Positions 22,272-30,607 of a stretch of DNA of 64,000 bases are shown here, one piece after another; positions within the stretch are counted from its first letter, which is position 1, and the number at the start of each line of letters is the position of its first letter. This stretch comes from Mycobacterium sp. GA-1841. Its GTDB lineage: Bacteria > Actinomycetota > Actinomycetes > Mycobacteriales > Mycobacteriaceae. The translations under genes and the position numbers were made by a program. The DNA is taken from contig NZ_MBEQ01000004.1 in NCBI RefSeq assembly GCF_001954135.1, forward strand, positions 1 to 64,000, given 5' to 3'. The notes beneath the pieces are model-generated. The model was not told the origin of the DNA, ran no database searches, and was given only the letters and a program-made list of their open reading frames with translations.

Positions 22272-24524
22272 CTACCCGCGACCCGAACACATCGGAGGTG
22301 GACACTTCGGCCCCTTCGGTGACGCGGGCTCCGACCGCGGCTGCTCCGAACGTTGATGAGGTGCTTGCCGCGGGGCGGGCGCCTCGCGGGCCGGCGGTTC
22401 CTGTCGTACGGGCGCCTCCCGCGCTGGTCGCTGTCGCGCAGGCGCCTCTTGTGGAGGTGCTTGCTGAGCGGGTGGTTGCCAGACCGGGGCCGGGCGTTCG
22501 GGAGCTTGGCGCTCGCGAGCCTGCCGCTCGGGAGCCTGGTACGTGGGGGCCGGTTCTTCCTTGGGAGACGGAGCGGGGGCCGGAGCCTGGGGCTCGGGCG
22601 CGGGTTCCTGCCACACCGGTGCCTCGCGAACAGGGGCCGGTGCCGTGGAGGCTGGGGCCTCGGGCTCAGGGACCTTGACCTGGGGCGCAGGGTCGCGCTG
22701 CACCGGAGGCTCTTCCGGTGCGTTGCGCTGTTGCGCAGGCTCCTGCTGCTTGGGTGCCTCTGGGGCGGCAGGCACTTCGGGCGCCGGCGCCTGCGGATCG
22801 GGAGCTGTCTGGCGCGGCGCTGGGGCCTCGCGGGGGTGCTCCGGCGCAGAGCTGGGTGGGCTCGCCGGTTCGGGCTGGTCGGGCGTGGCGGCAGCCGGGT
22901 TCGGCCGATCGCCACGCGGCGGGGTCGCCGGGAGCTCCGACGAAACATCCAGGTCTGCCTCCGGGGCCGGTGCAGCATCCGGTTTTCCACGCGGTTTGTC
23001 GCGCGTCGGCGGCGTATAGGCAGGCACCGGCGAAATCTTGGGTGCGCTGAATGTGGGGGACACCTTCGACGGCGGTACCACCGGTGCGGGCGCCGACAAT
23101 GCCGGTGGCGCGGCGAATGCGGTTGCATCACGCGATGCCTGGCGGCTTTCCTTCGGGGCGTCGGGGCGCTGCCCCAGCATCGACGACGGCTGCCACCCGT
23201 CGACGGGACTGGGCCGTGGCGCCAGATCGCGGGCGAAGTTCCGGGCGGACTTGTCGGCGAGATCTTTCATCAGGCGCCCGGACGTACGTGTCGCCTTGTC
23301 GTTGGAGATGAACTGTGTCAGTGAGGCATTCAGGTTCACGACCGGAGAAGAGATGTGGATGTCGATTTTCGTGCGGACGGGGAAGGGCGGTGGCGCCCAG
23401 TCGCGATTGCGCGGATTGTGCCAGTCGCGGTTCCTGTTCCAGTCCTGGTAGAGGTGCGGGTTGAATCCATGAGCCCGATCCCACAGCGTGCGGCGGTACA
23501 CCGGGTTGTGGTTTCGGAACTTCCACAGGTAATACTGCCGATACGGATGGTGACGGTCGTACCAGCCCTGGTTGCGCGGATCGCCCGGGCGGTCGCGGTG
23601 TTGGCCCCATTCGTTGCGGCCGTTGCGATCCCAGCCGTAGCGGTCGTAGCCCGCCCAGTTATAACCTGCCCAGTTGTAGCCCCAGCGATCGTAGCCCCAC
23701 CGGTCATAACCCCAACGGTCATATCCCCACCGGTCGTAGCCGATGAAGTCGTAACCGTACTGGTTGTAGCCACCGAGGTCGTAGTTGTACCAACCGCCGG
23801 GGTTGTAGCCGTAAAGCTGACCCCAGGACGGGTCGTAGTAACCCAGGTTTGACAGGTTCGGCGTCACCGGCGGGTCGACGGGCTGCGGCCAGTCGGCCAT
23901 CGGAGCATCCGGAACCCCGGGCGGCGCCGGGGCGTAATCGTCCGACGCGCCATATCCCCACGTCGGCGCGGTCGCGCTGGTCAGTGCCACAGTGTCCTGC
24001 TGCGGGACGGCCGGGTCGGCGGCCTGCGGCGCCGCAGGCGGGCCAGGCGGGGCGGGCAGCGGCGCCAGTTGGAACACCGAATCGGGCGTGTACTGCAGAA
24101 GTTGTTGTGTCAGTTGAAGATAGAGATTTTGAAGACTGGTCCGCTCAGGCGACGGTGCGAGGTAGTCCAGGTCCTGCTTCGCCTGGTTCAGCGCGGTGCG
24201 GGCGTCGGTCAGTTGATCGGCTGTGGGCTGCTGCCCACTGCCGAGGATGTCCTGCGCCTTCTTGAGATCGGCGACCACCGTGGTCAAGGCGACGGCTTGA
24301 GCGTGACCGGGAAACACGGTCCGCGTCACGCCCCAGAGCGTGCCGCCGGGTGCGGTCTGATAGGCGGCGCCGAGCACGCCGACGACGAGCACGCAGACCA
24401 TTGCGGCCGCGACGGCGGCCTTGCCTCGGCGTGAGCGGGGCACGAACCTACGTCGTCGTCTCGGCAGGGGTTCGACAGGTTCCACAACGCTCTCGAGGAC
24501 CGGTCGGGGCCCGAGGATCGTCAC
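22272..24524 (-). CDS. Membrane-anchored Tyr/Trp-repeat, Pro-rich protein (DUF5667-like N-terminal part)
   Basis: A 750-residue protein from the GTG at 24524, with GGAGGG upstream. Order: Arg-rich cytoplasmic head (1-35), one membrane span (~36-55), a helical segment (~75-148: LTTVVADLKKAQDILGSG..) resembling DUF5667 of anti-sigma-like proteins, a Gly/Tyr/Trp region with eleven 5-residue units of GYDRW type (252-306), a basic aromatic segment, and a ~280-residue Pro/Ala/Glu-rich tail ending CPPPMCSGRG. The outside part is probably disordered and cell-wall spanning. The frame stays open upstream to 24626 without a start codon. Function unknown; a surface-sensing or anti-sigma role is a guess. 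Confidence 0.78.
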   Translation of the reverse strand: MTILGPRPVLESVVEPVEPLPRRRRRFVPRSRRGKAAVAAAMVCVLVVGVLGAAYQTAPGGTLWGVTRTVFPGHAQAVALTTVVADLKKAQDILGSGQQPTADQLTDARTALNQAKQDLDYLAPSPERTSLQNLYLQLTQQLLQYTPDSVFQLAPLPAPPGPPAAPQAADPAVPQQDTVALTSATAPTWGYGASDDYAPAPPGVPDAPMADWPQPVDPPVTPNLSNLGYYDPSWGQLYGYNPGGWYNYDLGGYNQYGYDFIGYDRWGYDRWGYDRWGYDRWGYNWAGYNWAGYDRYGWDRNGRNEWGQHRDRPGDPRNQGWYDRHHPYRQYYLWKFRNHNPVYRRTLWDRAHGFNPHLYQDWNRNRDWHNPRNRDWAPPPFPVRTKIDIHISSPVVNLNASLTQFISNDKATRTSGRLMKDLADKSARNFARDLAPRPSPVDGWQPSSMLGQRPDAPKESRQASRDATAFAAPPALSAPAPVVPPSKVSPTFSAPKISPVPAYTPPTRDKPRGKPDAAPAPEADLDVSSELPATPPRGDRPNPAAATPDQPEPASPPSSAPEHPREAPAPRQTAPDPQAPAPEVPAAPEAPKQQEPAQQRNAPEEPPVQRDPAPQVKVPEPEAPASTAPAPVREAPVWQEPAPEPQAPAPAPSPKEEPAPTYQAPERQARERQAPERPAPVWQPPAQQAPPQEAPARQRPAREAPVRQEPPAREAPAPRQAPHQRSEQPRSEPASPKGPKCPPPMCSGRG
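23607..23771 (-). repeat. 15-bp coding tandem repeat (GYDRW units)
   Basis: Eleven consecutive 15-base units encode GYNQY, GYDFI, four GYDRW, two GYNWA, GYDRY, GWDRN and GRNEW. The units stay in frame and vary mainly at third codon positions. This is a protein repeat, not a CRISPR. Confidence 0.85.
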
Positions 24525-24748
24525 GTCGCCCTCCTCAACTACGGCCAGATGGCCGTGCTCGCGCCGCTCCCGACCGCGCGGATTCAGATGTCCCGGGGCA
24601 GGCTCGTCCAGCCCGGTATCTAATGACTACCACAACTGCTAAGTGCACCTAAATTTTATTTATTCCCGCCGGGCGCACCGGTCGACGCCGGCATTCTCAT
24701 CAACCCATAGCTGACGCACAGGGAGGCACAGGAAGGCGGGGTTTGCCG

Positions 24749-25216
24749 CTATTGCTCGTCGCTCTCCACCACGGCCTTGATCCGTTCGAGGGTCTTGCGC
24801 ATGTCGCGCACGTTGCGGCGGGTGCGCAATTGGCCGCCGAGCAATGAGAACAGAGTGGTGAAGGGTCCCGGTGTCATCCGGAACGACTCGGTGACGTCGG
24901 TCTCGGTGCCGGCCGGCTCCAACCGGTAGTGCCAGTTGTTCACGACCCGGTCGCCGACGAAGACCGCAAAGCCGAACTCGCGGCCCGGTTCGCAGGCCGT
25001 CACCTTGCACGCCGTCCAGTAGACGGGTCCGATCTCGTTGCGTTTGACGTGCCCGCGGAACCGCGCGCCGAGGGCGGGCCCGGTGGCTCCGCCGAGCCAT
25101 TCGGCTTCCATCACCTCAGGCGAAAACTTTCCGGTGTTGCGGACGTCGGCGATGAGGTTCCAGATGCGGTCCGCTGGTGCGGCCATCCGCACGGTGACCG
25201 AGCCTTCCATGGACAT
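24749..25216 (-). CDS. SRPBCC (START-like) family protein
   Basis: A 155-residue protein from the ATG at 25216; the frame extends to a GTG at 25243 but family members begin near MSMEGSVTVRMAAP. The pattern SVTVRMAAPADRIWNLIADVRNTGKFSPEV..EAEWLGG..GARFRGHVKRN is a polyketide-cyclase-like lipid-binding SRPBCC fold with a deep hydrophobic pocket. It probably binds or handles a hydrophobic ligand in the cytosol. It is followed by the Pro-rich protein gene and preceded by marR, all on the minus strand. No catalytic residues can be assigned. Confidence 0.83.
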   Translation of the reverse strand: MSMEGSVTVRMAAPADRIWNLIADVRNTGKFSPEVMEAEWLGGATGPALGARFRGHVKRNEIGPVYWTACKVTACEPGREFGFAVFVGDRVVNNWHYRLEPAGTETDVTESFRMTPGPFTTLFSLLGGQLRTRRNVRDMRKTLERIKAVVESDEQ

Positions 25217-25304
25217 TGCGCCAAGGTACACCGGTGTAGACACCGACTACGGATCTTCCAGGGTTCGCCGCATCGGTAGCCGGAGCGATCGTCGACGTAT
25301 GACG

Positions 25305-25766
25305 CTAGGCATCGGTGTTGTCGGCGATTTCCCGCAGCTGATCGACCAGTCGTGTTGCGACTTGAGCAGCGAGCCACAACGTGGTCTGGTCATCCTCGGG
25401 CAACCCGGCCAGCAGGGCGGTGATGCGTTCCTTGCGTACGACGGCACGCTCCTCCCACAGGCGGTGGCCGCCCTCGCTCACCTTGACCAGGCAGGCCCGT
25501 CCATCGTCGGGATCGCTACAACGCTCAAGCAGCCCTTGGCTTTCCAGACGTTGCACCAGCTGCGTCATGCCCGACTGGCTCGCCCCTTCCGCCTCGGCGA
25601 GCGCGGTGACCCGCATCGGGCCCTCGCGGTGGAGCCGAACCAGAACCAGCGTCGCGCTCGCGCTCAACCCGTTGCGGTCGGCCAGGTGTCGCCACATCAG
25701 GTCGGCGCTCGCCACGAGCAATGCCGAAACAGCTTCCACGCCGCTGTCGGTAGGGGAGCCGGTCAC
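25305..25766 (-). CDS. MarR family regulator
   Basis: A 153-residue protein from the GTG at 25766. The winged-helix core is ASATLVLVRLHREGPMRVTALAEAEGASQSGMTQLVQRLESQGLLERCSDPDDGRACLVKVSEGG. It is divergent from an mmpS-mmpL operon and probably represses it. This resembles the layout of M. tuberculosis Rv0678-mmpS5-mmpL5, but the protein itself is a classical MarR, not an evident Rv0678 orthologue. One of two direct-repeat motifs lies at its own start, which fits autoregulation. Confidence 0.88.
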   Translation of the reverse strand: MTGSPTDSGVEAVSALLVASADLMWRHLADRNGLSASATLVLVRLHREGPMRVTALAEAEGASQSGMTQLVQRLESQGLLERCSDPDDGRACLVKVSEGGHRLWEERAVVRKERITALLAGLPEDDQTTLWLAAQVATRLVDQLREIADNTDA

Positions 25767-25771
25767 TGCTC

Positions 25772-25888
25772 ATTTATATCACTAACGGGAAGTAAAGCCG
25801 TCCACCGAGGGCTGCTAGTTGTCTCGGTGGAGGCCCACGGATGTCGCCGTAACAAGCGTGAATTCCACTTATTTACATCGCTAATACC
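25772..25888. promoter_or_regulatory. Paired direct-repeat motif, MarR operator candidates
   Basis: ATTTATATCACTAACGGG (25772-25789) and ATTTACATCGCTAATACC (25871-25888) match at 12 of the first 14 positions, in the same orientation 99 bases apart, in the marR/mmpS divergent region. The first overlaps the marR initiation region. They are candidate sites for the MarR product. Confidence 0.5.
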
Positions 25889-25981
25889 GGGTGCAACGCA
25901 CCTGTCAACCTGCTGTGAATCTGAGTCGAAGCGCTGCGCGGCCTTGAGGAATGATTCCTGTATGGGATATATATTTCCGTC

Positions 25982-26476
25982 ATGATCGGCGAGCAACCCG
26001 CAAGCGGGCGTGGCGATCGAGAACCCCACAGAGTCAGACGCAGACCACGAAGCCTGGCCATCCTGAATCGAGGATGGCTGCCGCTGGTCACCATCATCGC
26101 CCTCGGCGTGGGTGGGCTCGGAGTGTGGAAGGTGCACCAGATGTCCGAGCCGGGACCGGTGCCGACGGTCCTCGCCGCGCAGGCACCCGAGCAATTCACG
26201 CCCAAACGGCTGACCTATGAGGTTTTCGGCTCGATCGGTGAGGGCGGGATGCTCAGCTATGTCGACATCGACGGGCATCCGCACGCCGTCGAACTCTCCG
26301 AGCTGCCCTGGACGCACACCGAGACGACGACGCTGACAGTGGTCTCCGGGAGCATCTCCGTACAAGTCAACGGGGGAGAAGTCGGGTGCCGGATGCTGGT
26401 GAATGACGTTGTGCGCAATGAACAGTCGTCCACCCACGCCGAGGCTGACGTCACCTGCCGGGTCAAGTCCGCATGA
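25982..26476 (+). CDS. MmpS family membrane protein
   Basis: A 164-residue protein from the ATG at 25982, with TATATAT a short way upstream as a possible -10 element. A basic N-terminus and one membrane span (~31-50, GWLPLVTIIALGVGGLGVW) are followed by the extracytoplasmic beta domain typical of MmpS (LTYEVFGSIGEGGMLSYVDIDG..). MmpS proteins are periplasmic accessory partners of MmpL exporters. The stop overlaps the mmpL ATG by four bases. Confidence 0.9.
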   Translation: MIGEQPASGRGDREPHRVRRRPRSLAILNRGWLPLVTIIALGVGGLGVWKVHQMSEPGPVPTVLAAQAPEQFTPKRLTYEVFGSIGEGGMLSYVDIDGHPHAVELSELPWTHTETTTLTVVSGSISVQVNGGEVGCRMLVNDVVRNEQSSTHAEADVTCRVKSA

Positions 26477-29310
26477 GCACGCATCGGGCGAGCCGGCCGT
26501 TCGTCGCGCGGTCCGTGCGCGTCCTGGCGGTGCCGATCATCGTGTTCTGGGCGCTTCTGGCCGTCGCGACGAACACATTCATCCCGCAGGTCGAACGGGT
26601 CGCCGAGGAACTCGCCGGGTCGATGATCCCGAGCTACGCGCCGTCACAGGTCGCGATGTTGCGGATCGGGGAGAAGTTCCAGGAGTCCACCTCCACCAGC
26701 CTGACCATGCTGGTGTTCGAGGCCGACCGGCCGCTCGACGACGGTGATCACCGGTACTACGACGATCTGATGAACCGGCTCAAGAAGGATCCCGAACATG
26801 TCCAGTACGTGATGGATCTGTGGGGCAAGCCCATCACGGCCGCTGGTGCCCAAAGCGTGGACGGTAAAGCGACTTTCGTGCTGTTGCGGCTCGCCGGAAA
26901 CATCGGGCAGCTCCAGGCCAACGAGTCGGTCAACGCGGTGCGGGACGTCATCGCCGACGACACCCCGCCCCCGGGACTCAAGGTGTACGTGAGCGGGGCG
27001 GCGCCGCTGGCGGCGGACACGCTGACCATCGCCAACTCCAGCCTCAACAACATCACGATCCTGACGATCATCCTCATCGTGATCATGCTGCTGGTGGTCT
27101 ACCGCTCGGTCCCCAACCTGCTGGTGCCGCTCGTCAGCGTGCTGATCGAAATGCTGGTCGCCAAAGGCGTCATCGCGACGTTGGGGCACTTCGGCATCAT
27201 CCCGTTGTCCTCGTTCGCGGTGAACATCGTCGTGGCCCTGACGCTGGGCGCCGGAACGGATTACGGCATCTTCCTGTTGGGGCGTTACCAGGAGGCCAGA
27301 CAGGCCGGTGAGAGTCGTGAAGATGCGTACTACACCGCCTATCGCAGCGTCGCCCCCATCATCATCGGCTCGGGGCTGACCATCGCCGGCGCGTGTTACT
27401 GCCTGAGCCTGGCCCGGTTGGACTACTTCCACACCATGGGGCCGGCAGTCGCCATCAGCATGCTGTTCACCATCGCTGCCGCGTTGACGCTGGCGCCGTC
27501 GCTGCTCACGTTGGGCAGTTTGTTCGGCCTGTTCGATCCGAAGCGCGTCACCAAGGGGCATCTGTACCGGCGGATCGCCACGAGTGTGGTGCGGTGGCCG
27601 AAGCCCGTGTTCGCGGCGAGCGCCGCCATCGTGATGATCGGCGCGGTTTTCGTGCCGACCTACCGGGTCAGCTACGACGATCGGGCCTACCAACCTTCCG
27701 ATGCCGCGGCCAATCTCGGCTTCGAGGCCTCCGATCGGCACTTCTCGCAGAGCAAGTTGTTCAGCGAGATGCTGATGATCGAGAGCGATCACGACATGCG
27801 CAATTCCGCAGATTTCATCTCACTGGACCGGGTGGCCAAGAGCCTGATCCGGCTGCCGGGTGTCGCGATGGTGCAGAGCATCACCAGGCCGCTGGGCCGG
27901 CCGTTGGAGCACGCCACCATTCCGTATCTGTTCACCACTCAGGGCAGCGGCAGCGGCCAGCAGTTGCCGTTCACCGAGCAGCAGAACGAGAACACCGACA
28001 GGCAGGCCGAGATCCAGGCACGTTCGGTCGAAGTGCTGCAGAAGGTGATCGGGCTGACACAGCAGATGGCCGACGAACTGCATTCGACGGTACTCACCTT
28101 GGAGAACCTGAAACAGGTCACCGATGACATGAACGCCGGGATCTCGAACCTCGACGACTTCCTGCGTCCGCTGAAGAACTACTTCTACTGGGAGCCACAC
28201 TGTTTCGACATCCCGGCCTGTTGGGCGATGCGGTCGCTGTTCGACTCGCTCGACGGTATCGACAGCCTCGATGCGCAGATCGCTGATGCCGTCACGTCGT
28301 TCGAGGCGATCGATCGGCTGTTGCCGGAGATGATCTCGCAGCTGGAGCGGATGATGTCCGACAGCAGGGCACTGCTGGGTGTCATCACCAACAACTATGG
28401 GCCGGCGCATCTGCAAGCCACACAGACCGACCAGACGTACTACGACCTGATCAACGTGGGCAACGACTTCGACCAATCCCGCAGCGACGACTTCTTCTAC
28501 ATCCCCAGGGAGGCATTCGACAACGAGGACGTCAAGACCGGCATGCAGCTGATGATGTCGCCGGACGGCAAGGCCGCCCGGTTCATCGTCACGCATGACG
28601 GCAATGCCATGGGACCCGAAGGAATCGACCACGTCGAACAGTTCCCCGACGCGATCAAGGCGGCGCTCAAGGAAACCTCGCTGGCCGGCTCCAAGATCTA
28701 CATCGGCGGCGCGGGGTCGAACAACAAGGACATCAAGGCCTACGCCGCGTCCGATTTGCTCATCGTGGCGATCGCCGCCTTCGTGCTGATCTTCCTGATC
28801 ATGCTGTATCTGACCCGAAGCCTGGTGGCGGCCATGGTGATTCCCGGCACGGTGGCCTTCTCCTATGCCGGTGCGTTCGGACTGTCCATCCTGGTGTGGC
28901 AGCACTTGATCGGACTTCACCTGCATTGGCTGGTGCTGCCGCTGACCTTCATCATCCTGGTCGCGGTGGGTTCGGACTACAACCTGCTGCTGATCTCACG
29001 GGTCAAGGAGGAGTCAGGCGCCGGGTTGAACACCGGGCTGATCCGCGCGCTCGGGAGTACCGGTGGCGTGGTGACATCGGCGGGCCTGGTGTTCGCGTTC
29101 ACGATGCTGGCGATGTTGATCAGCGATCTGCGCACCATCGGTCAGGTCGGTTCGACGGTGTGTATCGGGCTGCTGCTCGACACGTTGATCGTGCGTTCGT
29201 TCGTCGTGCCGTGTCTGTTGCGCTTTCTCGGACCATGGTTCTGGTGGCCGACGTTCATCCGCCAGCGCCCGTTGCGGCACCGGCCGTCACCGCAGCGGCA
29301 GGCGGTGTGA
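26473..29310 (+). CDS. MmpL family RND transporter
   Basis: A 945-residue protein coupled to mmpS by ATGA. Two RND repeats: a membrane helix, periplasmic loop, five helices, then the same again. The proton-relay Asp-Tyr pairs are present in both halves (GAGTDYGIFLLGRY and AVGSDYNLLLISRVKEE). The second periplasmic loop is long and helical (residues ~440-745). MmpL proteins export lipids, siderophores or drugs to the mycomembrane. Substrate unknown; MarR control suggests an inducible drug or lipid exporter. Confidence 0.94.
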   Translation: MSTHRASRPFVARSVRVLAVPIIVFWALLAVATNTFIPQVERVAEELAGSMIPSYAPSQVAMLRIGEKFQESTSTSLTMLVFEADRPLDDGDHRYYDDLMNRLKKDPEHVQYVMDLWGKPITAAGAQSVDGKATFVLLRLAGNIGQLQANESVNAVRDVIADDTPPPGLKVYVSGAAPLAADTLTIANSSLNNITILTIILIVIMLLVVYRSVPNLLVPLVSVLIEMLVAKGVIATLGHFGIIPLSSFAVNIVVALTLGAGTDYGIFLLGRYQEARQAGESREDAYYTAYRSVAPIIIGSGLTIAGACYCLSLARLDYFHTMGPAVAISMLFTIAAALTLAPSLLTLGSLFGLFDPKRVTKGHLYRRIATSVVRWPKPVFAASAAIVMIGAVFVPTYRVSYDDRAYQPSDAAANLGFEASDRHFSQSKLFSEMLMIESDHDMRNSADFISLDRVAKSLIRLPGVAMVQSITRPLGRPLEHATIPYLFTTQGSGSGQQLPFTEQQNENTDRQAEIQARSVEVLQKVIGLTQQMADELHSTVLTLENLKQVTDDMNAGISNLDDFLRPLKNYFYWEPHCFDIPACWAMRSLFDSLDGIDSLDAQIADAVTSFEAIDRLLPEMISQLERMMSDSRALLGVITNNYGPAHLQATQTDQTYYDLINVGNDFDQSRSDDFFYIPREAFDNEDVKTGMQLMMSPDGKAARFIVTHDGNAMGPEGIDHVEQFPDAIKAALKETSLAGSKIYIGGAGSNNKDIKAYAASDLLIVAIAAFVLIFLIMLYLTRSLVAAMVIPGTVAFSYAGAFGLSILVWQHLIGLHLHWLVLPLTFIILVAVGSDYNLLLISRVKEESGAGLNTGLIRALGSTGGVVTSAGLVFAFTMLAMLISDLRTIGQVGSTVCIGLLLDTLIVRSFVVPCLLRFLGPWFWWPTFIRQRPLRHRPSPQRQAV

Positions 29311-29311
29311 C

Positions 29312-29788
29312 ATGACGACCTCAACCCTGTTCGGCATCCTGTCGATCATCTCCTTCGCACTGATCTGGGTGTGCGCCGCGGTGGCCTTCGTGTTCACCAG
29401 ACGAATGATGGGACACCGTCACGTCGTATCGGAACTCGGCATCGGCACCCTGCCGGCAACACTGCGCAAAGTACGCCGGCGTGAGGTGCTCACCGACGAC
29501 GAATTGCGCCTGGCCCAAGAGGTTCTCTCCGACCGTGGCAGCGTCATGGCGCTCGCGGTTCCGGCCACCCTGTTCTGTATCGGGTGCTTCTACGTGTTCG
29601 GCAGCCTCGAGCAGCTGCATGGCCACACCCCGTCGGAGCGAACGTTTCTCGGTGTGTTCCCGATGCTCACCTCGACCAACATGGCGATCCAGATTCTGCG
29701 CAGCGCCCGGCTGAAGCGACGCGTGGTGCTCAGCGAAGCTCCGCGATCACCTTTCCGAAGGCGTCGGCGTGGGTGGCCTGCACGATGA
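29312..29788 (+). CDS. Small membrane protein co-transcribed with mmpL
   Basis: A 158-residue protein starting one base after the mmpL stop. Three hydrophobic segments (about 7-30, 77-95 and 108-127) with a basic loop (RKVRRREVLTDDELRLAQEV). The C-terminal ~20 residues are Arg-rich and overlap the convergent LLM oxidoreductase by 59 bases, which suggests the original stop was lost. The family is not recognised. Coupling to mmpS-mmpL suggests an accessory role. Confidence 0.68.
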   Translation: MTTSTLFGILSIISFALIWVCAAVAFVFTRRMMGHRHVVSELGIGTLPATLRKVRRREVLTDDELRLAQEVLSDRGSVMALAVPATLFCIGCFYVFGSLEQLHGHTPSERTFLGVFPMLTSTNMAIQILRSARLKRRVVLSEAPRSPFRRRRRGWPAR

Positions 29789-30545
29789 TGTAGCTGATGC
29801 CGTAGTGCTCACGTAGCCCACGCAGATGATCGGCGATGGCACTCACCGACCCGGACAACACCCCGGGATGTCGCAGTAACTCTTCGTCGCTCAGCCCCGG
29901 CAGATAATGCCTGGGCATCTTCAGGTTGGGCATCTCGCTGCCGGGTGCGGGCATCGCGGTGACGGCGATGTTGAGTTCGATCTGGTCGAATCGGTCGCCG
30001 GCGGCGTTGCGCAGGAACGTGATTCGCTCTGCCAGTGGATCTCCGGCGACGTGGTCACCGCCGGTGAGACCGATGATGTCGGCCGTGGCGGCGGCCACCG
30101 TCAGCAGCCGGTCCCCGTTACCGGCGATGAGGATCGGGATGTCGGGGGCGTGCTCGTGCAGGTATTCGGTGGTGTGCCGCAGGTAGCCGATGCGCTCGCG
30201 CGCGCTCGGGAACGGTAGTTCGGCAGCCTCGAATTCTTCGCGCACATAACCGGCTCCGAGGCCCAGGTCGAACCGGCCGCCGGACAGATCGCGCAGCGCG
30301 GTGGCGTCGCGGGCCAGCAGTGCGGGCTTGTAGAAGCAGGCGTTGAGCACAAAGGTTCCGACTCGCAACGTGCTCGTCGCCGCGGCGACCGCGGTGAGTG
30401 TCGGGAACGGTGCGGGGGCACCGAGATGGTCGGGCACGTTGAGCACGTCGAAGCCGAGATCTTCGGCGCGGCGCGCGGCCTCGGTGATCTGCGATTGGGA
30501 TTCGGCGGTGCGCAAGCTGACACCGAAGCGGAAGTCCTTGGGCAT
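29730..30545 (-). CDS. LLM-class F420-dependent oxidoreductase
   Basis: A 271-residue protein from the ATG at 30545 (an in-frame GTG sits just before it). It has luciferase-like (beta/alpha)8 features: FRFGVSLRTAESQSQITEAARRAEDLGFDVLNVPDHLG, STLRVGTFVLNACFYKPALLARDATALRDLSGGRFDLGLGAGYVREEF and ILIAGNGDRLLTVAA. Actinobacterial members of this type usually use F420H2 rather than FMNH2. Substrate unknown. Tail-to-tail overlap with the mmpL-operon membrane protein. Confidence 0.88.
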   Translation of the reverse strand: MPKDFRFGVSLRTAESQSQITEAARRAEDLGFDVLNVPDHLGAPAPFPTLTAVAAATSTLRVGTFVLNACFYKPALLARDATALRDLSGGRFDLGLGAGYVREEFEAAELPFPSARERIGYLRHTTEYLHEHAPDIPILIAGNGDRLLTVAAATADIIGLTGGDHVAGDPLAERITFLRNAAGDRFDQIELNIAVTAMPAPGSEMPNLKMPRHYLPGLSDEELLRHPGVLSGSVSAIADHLRGLREHYGISYIIVQATHADAFGKVIAELR

Positions 30546-30607
30546 CACCCGATCTTAGGCACCCTCACCTGACGTTTGGGAGTACCTGCGGTGGGCAATT
30601 CTCAGCC

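Noticed and set aside
22353..23324. 323-codon rightward frame opposite the Pro-rich protein
   Set aside because: The reverse of Pro/Ala codons gives Gly/Arg runs; no start site and no domain.
23607..23771. Possible CRISPR-like array (regular short repeats)
   Set aside because: The 15-base units are contiguous with no spacers and encode in-frame GYDRW peptides.
25305..25766. Orthologue of Rv0678 (MmpR5)
   Set aside because: The layout is alike but the protein is a standard short MarR with a different helix pattern; analogy only.
26644..29280. Long antisense frames (382 and 368 codons) across mmpL
   Set aside because: They mirror third-position GC of mmpL; the His/Arg/Gln-rich translations have no family character.
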